Source of the DNA: UBA6382 sp963631415
Lineage (GTDB): Bacteria > Bacteroidota > Bacteroidia > Bacteroidales > Bacteroidaceae
Reading direction: 5' to 3'
Assembly: GCA_963631415.1 (NCBI GenBank)
Contig: CAVGQS010000107.1
Span: 1 to 8,943 of the forward strand
DNA: 8,943 nucleotides
Shown here: piece after piece, positions 1 to 5,875 of the stretch
Position numbering within the stretch: position 1 is the first letter of the stretch
Layout of the letters: the number at the start of each line of letters is the position of its first letter
Program-made: the position numbers and the translations under genes
Notes under the pieces: generated by a model
What the model was told of the DNA's origin: nothing
What the model saw: the letters and a program-made list of their open reading frames with translations, nothing else
Databases searched by the model: none

Positions 1-69
1 CACGAAAAGGGCTTTTGGGGGCAGGAGGTTCTGCGGTTCGAATGTTAGAGGGTTTTGAGAACAACAATG

Positions 70-122
70 AAAAAAAATGCGGACAAATCCAACCACTGCT
101 TGGATTTGTCCGCATTTTTTTT
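70..122. terminator. Strong intrinsic terminator, probably bidirectional
   Basis: A 16-bp perfect stem (77-92 with 100-115) closes a 7-nt loop. It is preceded by a run of A and followed by a run of T that extend the pairing to about 23 bp. A perfect hairpin with a T tract is the standard form of a Rho-independent terminator, and the A run makes it work in both directions. It probably ends a transcript entering from the left edge and isolates the phosphatase gene from it. Positions 1-69 hold nothing else I can identify. Confidence 0.88.
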
Positions 123-174
123 GTGCCATTCGCCAAACTCCCGCCGCTGCCCCGGCCTTTGCCTCGCAAAAGTC

Positions 175-205
175 TTGCTGGGGTAGGGAAAAATTGATAA
201 TTTTG
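175..205 (+). promoter_or_regulatory. Bacteroides-type promoter of the phosphatase gene
   Basis: The box TAATTTTG at 198-205 matches the Bacteroidota -7 consensus TAnnTTTG exactly. A TTG at 175-177, 20 bp upstream, fits a weak -33 element. The box ends only 5 nt before the ATG at 211, so transcription should start at or within a few bases of the start codon. The transcript would then be leaderless or nearly so. The consensus is known biology; the start point is inferred. Confidence 0.6.
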
Positions 206-210
206 CGGGC

Positions 211-1425
211 ATGAACAGCAAGGCGATATTTTTCTCTGGTCTCTTCGCCGCCGCCATGTGTGTGGCGTGCAGCGACGACAATGTTGACGGTGCCGCCGGC
301 GCCAAGTCTATTTCCGGAACCATAGTCGAAGTGAACGGCTACGGGCAGCCCATACCCAGTTTCACTCCCAAGCAGATGGCGGAGGCGGGCTTCGACTATG
401 CCGACCTTGTCAACGTGACCATCGGCGACTCCATCCGTCTGACGAACCTGCCCTATGTCACTTCGTTCAACGAGGTGGCGATACTGGGGCCGTCCTACGT
501 GGACTACAACGCCCGCGGCGACGACTACGGCTTTGCCATGCTCAACGGCGACTTTCATTATTATATAGGAGGCGAAGTGGGCGACACGGTCACTATGACG
601 CTGGCGGAGAAGGGCGGCTACAAGGAGACCTACGAGCTGATGAAGTCGGTCTACCAGACCGAGCGCAGCGCCGGCGAGACAGCCCAGGAGTACGCCAACT
701 TCCGCATGGTCACTACCACCGGGGTGAAGCCCGGCGTGCTCTACCGCTCCAGCAATCCCCTCAACAACGCCAAGAACCCCGGGCGCTACAGCGTGGCTGA
801 CAGCCTCGCCCAGTCGGTCGGCATTGCTACCGAGATAGACCTTGCCGACACCGACGCTAAGGTGGAGGCCTATATCAACGGCGAGGGCTATGCCTCAGCC
901 TACTGTCCACAGCTCTTCCGCAACGGCAAGACCAAGTGCTGCGGCATGAACGCCAATGCGTTCTGCGACGACTCCCGCACCAAGCTTGCCGACGCCGCGA
1001 GGTTCATGATAGCCAACAAGCCGCCTTACCTCATCCACTGCAACGAGGGCAAGGACCGCTGCGGCTTTGTCTCTATGCTGCTGGAGGCGCTGGCGGGTGC
1101 CGGCATCGACGAGCTGCGCCGCGACTACATGGTCACGATGCTCAATTTCTACAAGATTGAGGACGGCGGCGCCTCCTACAACCTCCGCCAGCAGCTGTCC
1201 ATAGACCGCATGATATGGCTGCTGTGCAACGAGGAGGCGCTCGACAACTACAAAAAGATTGACTGGAGCACCGTCGGCGTGTCTTCCTACGCCTCGCAGT
1301 CCCACTCCTCGCAGAGCGCCACGCTCCAGGCAGCCGCGCGCAAATACCTCAAGGAGGGCGGACTGACCGACCAGGAGGTCGACCAGCTCTACACTATCCT
1401 GACCGAAGGAAAACTTTCTGACTGA
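211..1425 (+). CDS. Surface-type lipoprotein with tyrosine phosphatase domain
   Basis: Predicted envelope lipoprotein of 404 residues with a protein-tyrosine or dual-specificity phosphatase fold. The N-terminus has a short hydrophobic stretch ending in C-V-A-C20, a somewhat non-standard lipobox because -3 is Cys. It is followed by S-D-D-N, which resembles the Bacteroidota signal that sends lipoproteins to the outer face of the outer membrane. The active-site loop is HCNEGKDRCGF (276-286), giving the Cys-X5-Arg signature with Cys277 as nucleophile and Arg283 binding phosphate. The motif GVLYRSSNPL (about 175-184) and the IDLAD segment near 209 agree with the Y_phosphatase3-like family. Residues 30-150 form a separate N-terminal region I do not recognise. 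The substrate is unknown: phosphoprotein, phosphoinositide or another phosphoester are all possible. The start at 211 is favoured because the next Met (residue 16) would destroy the signal peptide. It converges on tadA with 87 bp between, where I see no convincing terminator. Confidence 0.82.
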   Translation: MNSKAIFFSGLFAAAMCVACSDDNVDGAAGAKSISGTIVEVNGYGQPIPSFTPKQMAEAGFDYADLVNVTIGDSIRLTNLPYVTSFNEVAILGPSYVDYNARGDDYGFAMLNGDFHYYIGGEVGDTVTMTLAEKGGYKETYELMKSVYQTERSAGETAQEYANFRMVTTTGVKPGVLYRSSNPLNNAKNPGRYSVADSLAQSVGIATEIDLADTDAKVEAYINGEGYASAYCPQLFRNGKTKCCGMNANAFCDDSRTKLADAARFMIANKPPYLIHCNEGKDRCGFVSMLLEALAGAGIDELRRDYMVTMLNFYKIEDGGASYNLRQQLSIDRMIWLLCNEEALDNYKKIDWSTVGVSSYASQSHSSQSATLQAAARKYLKEGGLTDQEVDQLYTILTEGKLSD

Positions 1426-1512
1426 GAGGAAAAACTGACGGGCAGAGCGCAAAGAGGGTAGCGAAACATGGACTAAGCCGTATCATTAGCCCAAGTCCTG
1501 CAAGTGCCAATC

Positions 1513-1947
1513 CTATCTCTTTTTCTTAAAAAAATCGCGCATCAGTTGGGCAGCCTCGTCGGCCATCACTCCGCTGGTGACGATGGTCTTGGGGTGCATG
1601 GCTCCGGGTGCGGCGTGGGTGTAGCCCCGCTTGTCGTCAGTGGCGCCGTAGACCACGCGGCTCACTTGAGCCCAGCCGATGGCGCCGGCGCACATGGGGC
1701 ACGGCTCCACGGTGACGTAGAGCGTGCAGTCGGTGAGATACTTGCCGCCCAGAGTGCCGGCTGCCGCCGTGATGGCCTGCATCTCGGCATGGGCGGTGAC
1801 GTCGTTGAGGCGCTCCACCATGTTGTGGGCGCGCGCTATGATGCTGTCGCGGCACACAATGACGGCGCCCACCGGCACTTCGTCTTCGTCAAAGGCTTTC
1901 TGCGCTTCCCTAAGGGCGCACTTCATGAAGTAATTGTCGTCTAACAC
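1513..1947 (-). CDS. tadA: tRNA-specific adenosine deaminase TadA
   Basis: Converts adenosine 34 to inosine in the tRNA anticodon (tRNA-Arg ACG in most bacteria), a zinc-dependent cytoplasmic reaction that is usually essential. With a GTG start at 1947 the protein is 144 residues. The zinc and catalytic motifs are H53-A-E55 (within TAHAEMQ) and P82-C-P-M-C86; E55 is the proton shuttle. Length and motif spacing match bacterial TadA. The frame is open up to an ATG at 2004, but that ATG lies upstream of the gene's own -7 box and would overlap the birA start. The GTG has AAAAGG 8 nt upstream and begins the family-typical segment VLDDNYFMKCAL. An ATG at 1926 is a less likely alternative. It is divergent from birA and shares the promoter palindrome. 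Confidence 0.93.
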   Translation of the reverse strand: MLDDNYFMKCALREAQKAFDEDEVPVGAVIVCRDSIIARAHNMVERLNDVTAHAEMQAITAAAGTLGGKYLTDCTLYVTVEPCPMCAGAIGWAQVSRVVYGATDDKRGYTHAAPGAMHPKTIVTSGVMADEAAQLMRDFFKKKR

Positions 1948-1964
1948 GTTGCTGACCTTTTGCG

Positions 1965-1981
1965 CAAAGTTAGTAACTTTG
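1965..1981. promoter_or_regulatory. Palindromic divergent promoter of tadA and birA
   Basis: CAAAGTTAGTAACTTTG is a perfect 8+1+8 palindrome. The right half, TAACTTTG (1974-1981), is a consensus -7 box for birA. The left half read on the minus strand is the identical box for tadA. The predicted transcription starts (about 1987 rightward, about 1959 leftward) give a birA leader of about 16 nt and a tadA leader of about 12 nt to its GTG. -33 elements are weak on both sides. The two -7 boxes are separated by one base, so RNA polymerase should not be able to occupy both at once; this is inferred. Confidence 0.7.
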
Positions 1982-2002
1982 TCTTGAAAAATCCAGCTAA
2001 CC

Positions 2003-2776
2003 ATGGCTCACAGTGTGAAATATTTTCTTGTGCCCGAGACCGACTCCACCAATCTGGAGGTGGCCCGGCGCGTTGCCGCCCTTTCTGAGGCGGAGCGCGC
2101 TGGCTGCGACTGCTTCGTGGCGTCTGCCGATTTCCAGACGGCGGGCAGGGGGCAGCGCGGCAACCGCTGGGTGGCGGAGCGTGGCAGCAACCTGCTCTTC
2201 AGCGTGCTGCTCTATCCCGAGGGTGTCACGGCAGCGCGCCAGTTTGTGCTGTCACAGGCCATGTCGGTAGCCGTCTGCCGCGCCTTCTGCAGCCTGGGCC
2301 GCGGCTTCGGCGTCAAGTGGCCCAACGACATTTACTATGGCGACCGCAAACTCTGCGGCACGATCATCGAGACCACGTTGCGAGGCGGCAATGTGGACCG
2401 CTGCATACTGGGCGTGGGCATCAACGTCAACCAAGTGGCCTTTGGCGACGAGGCGCCCAATCCCACCTCGCTGCGCCTGGTCTTGGGGCATGAGGTGGAC
2501 CGCGTCGCCTTGCTCCACAGCGTGGTCGACGGATTCCTCGACACCCTGCGCCTTGTGGCTGGCGGTGGCGCTGACCAAGTGGCAGCCGCATACCGCAGCA
2601 TGCTGATACGCCAGGAGGGCATCCACCGCTACCGCGACGCCGAGGGCGACTTTGAGGCCAGCCTGCTCGACGTGGAGCCCGACGGCCACCTGGTGCTGCG
2701 CGACACGCAGGGCAGGGTGCGCCGCTATATGTTCAAGGAGGTCAGGCACCTGTTCGGCACCCTTGAGCGCGAATAG
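2003..2776 (+). CDS. birA: Biotin--[acetyl-CoA-carboxylase] ligase, no DNA-binding domain
   Basis: Activates biotin with ATP and transfers it to the acceptor lysine of biotin carboxyl carrier proteins such as that of acetyl-CoA carboxylase; cytoplasmic. The 257-residue protein has the family landmarks in order: the substrate-entry motif ETDSTN near residue 12, the biotinoyl-AMP loop AGRGQRGNRW (47-56), KWPND (105-109), the KLCG lysine (K116, equivalent to the catalytic-site lysine of E. coli BirA), GVGINVN (137-143), and a small C-terminal domain from about 210. It lacks the N-terminal winged-helix of E. coli BirA, so it is a monofunctional ligase and should not act as a biotin repressor. The leader has no clear Shine-Dalgarno sequence. 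pyrH follows after 105 bp with its own likely promoter. Confidence 0.93.
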   Translation: MAHSVKYFLVPETDSTNLEVARRVAALSEAERAGCDCFVASADFQTAGRGQRGNRWVAERGSNLLFSVLLYPEGVTAARQFVLSQAMSVAVCRAFCSLGRGFGVKWPNDIYYGDRKLCGTIIETTLRGGNVDRCILGVGINVNQVAFGDEAPNPTSLRLVLGHEVDRVALLHSVVDGFLDTLRLVAGGGADQVAAAYRSMLIRQEGIHRYRDAEGDFEASLLDVEPDGHLVLRDTQGRVRRYMFKEVRHLFGTLERE

Positions 2777-2824
2777 CCCCGACCGCACATGGGGAACCTT
2801 GCGGCAAGTTTGGCGGCGCAAAAT

Positions 2825-2855
2825 TTTGCTGTGTCGCACGATGTCAGTAAATTCG
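2825..2855 (+). promoter_or_regulatory. Probable pyrH promoter
   Basis: TTTG at 2825-2828 lies 19 bp upstream of TAAATTCG (2848-2855), which matches TAnnTTTG at five of the six fixed positions. This is the expected -33/-7 arrangement in Bacteroidota. The predicted start is near 2860, leaving a leader of about 20 nt that is almost all A and T (from 2860) and has no Shine-Dalgarno sequence, a common pattern for well-translated genes in this phylum. The TTTG sits inside the palindrome GCAAAATTTTGC (2818-2829). Confidence 0.55.
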
Positions 2856-2881
2856 CAGTTACCTTATATATATAATACATC

Positions 2882-3589
2882 ATGGCAAAATACAAAAGGA
2901 TTCTTCTGAAACTGAGCGGCGAGAGCCTCCAGGGACAACAAGGCTACGGCATCGACGTCAACCGACTCAACGACTATGCCGAGCAGATAAAGCAGGCGCA
3001 CGAACTAGGCGTCCAGATAGGCATCGTCATAGGCGGCGGCAACATCTTCCGCGGACTGTCGGGCGCCGGCAAGGGCTTCGACCGCGTCAAGGGCGACCAG
3101 ATGGGCATGTGCGCCACCGTAATCAACAGCCTCGCGCTCAGCAGTGCACTCGGCGCCAAGGGCGTCAGCAACAAGGTGCTCACCGCCATACGCATGGAGC
3201 CCATCGGCGAGTTCTACAGCAAGTGGAAAGCCATCGAGGCGATGGAGCAGGGCAGCGTTGTCATCATGAGCGCCGGCACCGGCAATCCTTATTTCACCAC
3301 CGACACCGGCTCCTCGCTGCGAGGCATTGAGATAGAGGCCGACGTGATGCTCAAGGGCACCCGCGTCGACGGCGTCTACACCGCCGACCCCGAGAAGGAC
3401 CCCACCGCCACCAAGTTCTCCAAAATCACCTACGACGAAGTCTACAACAAGGGACTCAAGGTCATGGACCTCACCGCCACCGCCATGTGCAAGGAGAACA
3501 ACCTGCCCATCTACGTCTTCAACATGGACGTCTACGGCAACCTCATGAAGGTGCTCAACGGCGAGGACATAGGCACCCTCGTCTACTAG
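2882..3589 (+). CDS. pyrH: UMP kinase (uridylate kinase)
   Basis: Phosphorylates UMP to UDP with ATP in de novo pyrimidine synthesis; a cytoplasmic homohexamer of the amino-acid kinase fold, normally essential. The 235-residue length is typical of bacterial PyrH. Visible motifs are KLSGE (10-14) for the phosphate-binding Lys, GGGNIFRG (51-58), the UMP-binding region GDQMGM (71-76), the segment GTGNPYFTTDT (132-142), and KGTRVDGVYTADP (158-170) near the nucleotide site. No residue appears to be missing. The ATG follows an A/T-rich leader without a Shine-Dalgarno sequence. The gene ends 27 nt before a strong terminator, so it is probably a single-gene transcript or the end of a birA-pyrH read-through unit. 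Confidence 0.97.
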   Translation: MAKYKRILLKLSGESLQGQQGYGIDVNRLNDYAEQIKQAHELGVQIGIVIGGGNIFRGLSGAGKGFDRVKGDQMGMCATVINSLALSSALGAKGVSNKVLTAIRMEPIGEFYSKWKAIEAMEQGSVVIMSAGTGNPYFTTDTGSSLRGIEIEADVMLKGTRVDGVYTADPEKDPTATKFSKITYDEVYNKGLKVMDLTATAMCKENNLPIYVFNMDVYGNLMKVLNGEDIGTLVY

Positions 3590-3616
3590 CGCCACCAACT
3601 CAAAACTATAACGCAC

Positions 3617-3656
3617 AAAAAAATCCGCAACCCCACCAGGGCTGCGGATTTTTTTT
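3617..3656 (+). terminator. Intrinsic terminator of pyrH
   Basis: ATCCGCA (3623-3629) pairs with TGCGGAT (3643-3649). The stem is extended outward by a run of A against a run of T, and inward across one mismatch by CCC/GGG (3631-3633 with 3639-3641). A T tract follows. This is a standard Rho-independent terminator directly after the pyrH stop codon and could also act on transcripts coming from the right. Confidence 0.88.
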
Positions 3657-3701
3657 TGCTCCAGCCGACTGAAATCCGCAACCCGGCGAATGCCCCCTCG
3701 C

Positions 3702-4240
3702 AACGCAAAGCGTAACATAGAAAGTGAATTGCGGATAACACGAAATTCGCGGCGGACATTTTTTATTTGAACACAGAACGCACAGAATACACAGAATTTT
3801 CCCGCTCCAAACATTTTTTATTTTAAACCACGAATCTCACGAATCTCACGAATTTTGTGGTGGACATTTTTTGAACACAGAACGCACAGAATTTCCCCGC
3901 TCCATCCATTTATATTTAAACCACGGATAGCACGGATTTCGGATGCGATGGTGGACATTTTTTGAACACGAATCTCACGAATCTCACGAATTTACACGCT
4001 GATTTTCAGTGAGTTCAGTGCTTTCTGTGTTCGTTTCTGTCCACCCCGCATTCGTGAAATTCGTGAGATTCGTGGTTCTTTTTTTGTCCACCTTTAGCCA
4101 TCCCTACGTTTCCGTATGCGGAAACAATATCAGTGTAAATCAGCTTTATCAGTCTTCGTTTTTTGTTCTAATCGACATCCGTGAAATTCGTGCTATCCGT
4201 GGTTTTTTATTGCTCTCCGCGGCTAACGCAAAACGTAACA
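3702..4240 (+). repeat. Palindromic mosaic intergenic repeat, copy A
   Basis: Non-coding, A/T-rich, and the longest of three related copies. Reading rightward it holds: a word of the AACGCAAAGCGTAACA type (3702-3717); a GGACATTTTTT ... ACACAGAACGCACAGAA module at 3755-3835 and again at 3863-3918 (period 104 bp); CACGAATCT tandems (3830-3855); an outer arm with CACGGATAG (3918-3940); GGTGGAC (3950-3956); an inner arm of CACGAATCT units (3968-3991); a conserved loop with TCAGTGAGTTCAGTGCTTTC; then the reverse-complement arms (4050-4073, 4086-4092, 4183-4205). It ends in AACGCAAAACGTAACA (4225-4240), a direct match to the first word at 15 of 16 positions. Outer arms match at 22 of 23 positions and inner arms at 23 of 24. 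No protein function is evident; a folded mobile or RNA element is possible. From memory, similar words occur in other bacterial genomes, unverified. Confidence 0.85.
4108..4125. repeat. Conserved small hairpin inside copy A
   Basis: GTTTCCG (4108-4114) and CGGAAAC (4119-4125) pair around the loop TATG. The same stem with a different loop, CCCG, is present in copy B at 6146-6163. In B the first and last loop bases can pair as C-G; in A they are T-G, so the fold is kept while the loop changes. It is absent from copy C, which lacks this part of the element. Confidence 0.6.
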
Positions 4241-4288
4241 CGCTAAACGCTAATCGTGTTCATTTTTTACTCTCCGCAAATCATAGCC

Positions 4289-4307
4289 GGAAGGGTTGGG
4301 TTAGGCT
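4289..4307 (+). repeat. Left arm of inverted repeat flanking the ATPase gene
   Basis: GGAAGGGTTGGGTTAGGCT here and its reverse complement at 5876-5894 match at 18 of 19 positions. The pair encloses the ATPase gene, its promoter and a hairpin, a span of about 1.6 kb. The arrangement resembles the ends of a cassette or non-autonomous element, but no transposase or target-site duplication is obvious. Between copy A and this arm (4241-4288) I see nothing else. Confidence 0.6.
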
Positions 4308-4310
4308 TTT

Positions 4311-4371
4311 TTTGTGCGTAAACGCGCCAAATGTGTCTTTTTTTTTGAGATTTGGCGCGCTTACGCACAAA
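4311..4371. repeat. Long hairpin (22-bp arms) upstream of the ATPase gene
   Basis: Arms 4311-4332 and 4350-4371 are inverted repeats matching at 21 of 22 positions, beginning TTTGTGCGTA and ending CGCGCCAAAT on the left. The 17-nt loop contains nine consecutive T. It lies between the flanking inverted repeat and the predicted -7 box. The T run is in the loop, not after the stem, so it is not a canonical terminator. It could be an operator, a cruciform or an integration-related site. This is inference; only the inverted repeat is directly seen. Confidence 0.7.
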
Positions 4372-4377
4372 TTTTAC

Positions 4378-4385
4378 TAAATTTG
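4378..4385 (+). promoter_or_regulatory. -7 box of the ATPase gene
   Basis: TAAATTTG matches the TAnnTTTG consensus exactly. It abuts the long hairpin and lies 23 nt before the preferred ATG at 4409, giving a leader of about 18 nt. No good -33 TTTG is seen at the ideal spacing; a TTTG at 4351-4354, inside the right arm of the hairpin, is 23 bp away. The box argues against the upstream in-frame ATG at 4352. Confidence 0.55.
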
Positions 4386-4408
4386 CTGCAAATAATAATT
4401 TCCCAATC

Positions 4409-5827
4409 ATGTTGATAGGACGAGAATCAGAAAAGCAAATCTTGCAGGACGCCCTGCAGTCAGAGTACTCGCAGTTCATCGCCGTCTACGGCCGTCGTCG
4501 TGTGGGCAAGACATTCCTCATCAGGGAGTCTTACCACTACCAGTTCGCCTTCCAGTTCACCGGCGCGGCAAGCACCTCGTCGCGCAAGCAGCTCTCGAGG
4601 TTCAGAAACGCCCTCAAGACACACGGCCTCACAGACGTGCCGCAGATAACCAGTTGGATAGACGCCTTCTTCGAACTGGAGCGCTACCTCAACCAACTGC
4701 CAGAGGGCAAGAAAGTTGTCTTCTTCGACGAACTGCCGTGGATGGACGCCCCCAGGAGCGGCTTTCTCCAAGAACTCGAAGCCTTCTGGAACGGCTGGGC
4801 CTCGGCGCGCAAAGACATCGTCTTTGTAGTATGCGGCAGCGCAACAGCATGGATGGTCAAGAAAATCCTGAAGAACAAGGGCGGGCTCCACAACCGCCTG
4901 TCCCACCGCATCCTGTTGCGCCCCTTCACCCTCGGCTTATGCGAACGCATGGCGCAAGCGCAACGGCTGTCGATGAGCCGAATGCAGATACTGGAGGCCT
5001 ACATGATATTCGGAGGAGTGCCTTACTACTGGAGCCTCATGCAGCCCGGACGCAGCGTTGCCCAAGAAGTGGACCGGCTGATATTCTCTCCCGAAGGAGA
5101 CCTCCACGACGAGTTCCAGATGCTCTACGCCTCACTCTTCGCCCAACCACTTCCTTATATAAAGATAGTCACGGCGCTGGCCCAGAAGAAGAAGGGACTC
5201 ACGCGCGACGAACTCATGGCAGCCACATCCGTCGACTCTGGAGGACGGCTTACCGCCATGCTTGAAGACCTCGAATGGTGCGGCTTCATACGCAAATACA
5301 ACTCCATAGGCAAGCGCACCAAGGACGCGCTCTTCCAACTCATAGACCAATACACACTGTTCTACTTCGAATTCATACACGCCAAGAACCCCTCCGAGAA
5401 CTTCTGGTCAGCAGCCCACGGACTGCCGCACTACAATGCGTGGTGCGGACTGGCCTTCGAACGGACCTGCTTCAGCCACGTAGAACAGATAAAGCAGCGC
5501 CTGGGCATCAGCGGAGTCCTCACTAACGTCTATTCCTGGCGATGCGGAGCCAATGCCGAAAAGGGACACGACGGAGTGCAGATAGACATGCTCATAGACC
5601 GCAACGACGGCGTAATAGACCTCTGCGAGATGAAATATTCCGAAGCCGAATACGCCATCTCCACCGCCTACGCCCACGAACTGGCACGCAAGCGCACCGT
5701 CTTTGCCGACACAACCAAAACCGCCAAAGCCATTCACGTAGTCCTCGTCACCACGCTCGGCATAGCCCAAGGCATCAACCAGCATGCCGTCCAAACCACC
5801 GTCACCCTAGCCGACCTGTTCGGCTGA
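4409..5827 (+). CDS. AAA+ ATPase with C-terminal nuclease-like DUF234 domain
   Basis: Member of the archaeal-type ATPase family (N-terminal P-loop NTPase plus DUF234-type C-terminus), common and often multicopy in Bacteroidota and Archaea, with no settled function. The 472-residue protein opens with MLIGRESE, the usual start of this family. Walker A is GRRRVGKT (28-35) and Walker B is VVFFDELPW (103-111). VCGSATAWM (141-149) is the sensor-1 region. Residues about 175-300 include a likely winged-helix part. The C-terminus has GVQIDMLIDR (389-398) followed by DLCEMKY (404-410), which fits the D...ExK core of the PD-(D/E)XK fold (D393, E407, K409). An in-frame ATG at 4352 would add 19 residues but lies inside the hairpin and upstream of the -7 box. 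The gene is intact. It sits between repeat copies A and B and inside a 19-bp inverted repeat, which suggests an acquired cassette. A role in DNA processing, mobility or defence is possible but unproven. Confidence 0.85.
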   Translation: MLIGRESEKQILQDALQSEYSQFIAVYGRRRVGKTFLIRESYHYQFAFQFTGAASTSSRKQLSRFRNALKTHGLTDVPQITSWIDAFFELERYLNQLPEGKKVVFFDELPWMDAPRSGFLQELEAFWNGWASARKDIVFVVCGSATAWMVKKILKNKGGLHNRLSHRILLRPFTLGLCERMAQAQRLSMSRMQILEAYMIFGGVPYYWSLMQPGRSVAQEVDRLIFSPEGDLHDEFQMLYASLFAQPLPYIKIVTALAQKKKGLTRDELMAATSVDSGGRLTAMLEDLEWCGFIRKYNSIGKRTKDALFQLIDQYTLFYFEFIHAKNPSENFWSAAHGLPHYNAWCGLAFERTCFSHVEQIKQRLGISGVLTNVYSWRCGANAEKGHDGVQIDMLIDRNDGVIDLCEMKYSEAEYAISTAYAHELARKRTVFADTTKTAKAIHVVLVTTLGIAQGINQHAVQTTVTLADLFG

Positions 5828-5875
5828 CCACCATCATCTATAGGCAACCGACCAGAAAAACCGACCAGAAAAAGG

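Noticed and set aside
20..60. GGTTCGAAT-like word near 37, resembling a tRNA T-loop before a terminator
   Set aside because: The bases on either side do not pair as a T stem, and no acceptor, anticodon or D arm can be drawn within the window.
15..323. Small open frames at 15-197 (+) and 45-323 (-)
   Set aside because: Both run through the perfect terminator hairpin at 70-122, have no family resemblance and overlap the phosphatase start or its promoter.
1426..1512. Weak hairpin GGACT ... AGTCC at 1470-1498 as a terminator between the phosphatase and tadA
   Set aside because: Only five outer pairs plus a mismatched interior, and no adjacent T tract in either direction.
2795..2810. Short hairpin around CTTGCGGCAAG after birA as a terminator
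   Set aside because: The stem is short with a bulge and no T tract follows; the pyrH promoter starts just downstream.
3005..3814. Open frame of 269 codons on the minus strand opposite pyrH
   Set aside because: Shadow of pyrH with low-complexity Val/Asp/Gly content; it begins inside repeat copy A and crosses the terminator.
3740..4080. CRISPR array, suggested by short repeated CACGAATCT and CACAGAA words
   Set aside because: Units are contiguous 9-mers or long modules without unique spacers of uniform length, and both strands are used as inverted arms. No cas gene is present.
4352..4408. Upstream ATG at 4352 as the ATPase start
   Set aside because: It lies inside the right arm of the hairpin and upstream of the TAAATTTG box. 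The added residues are not family-like, whereas MLIGRESE at 4409 is a typical N-terminus.
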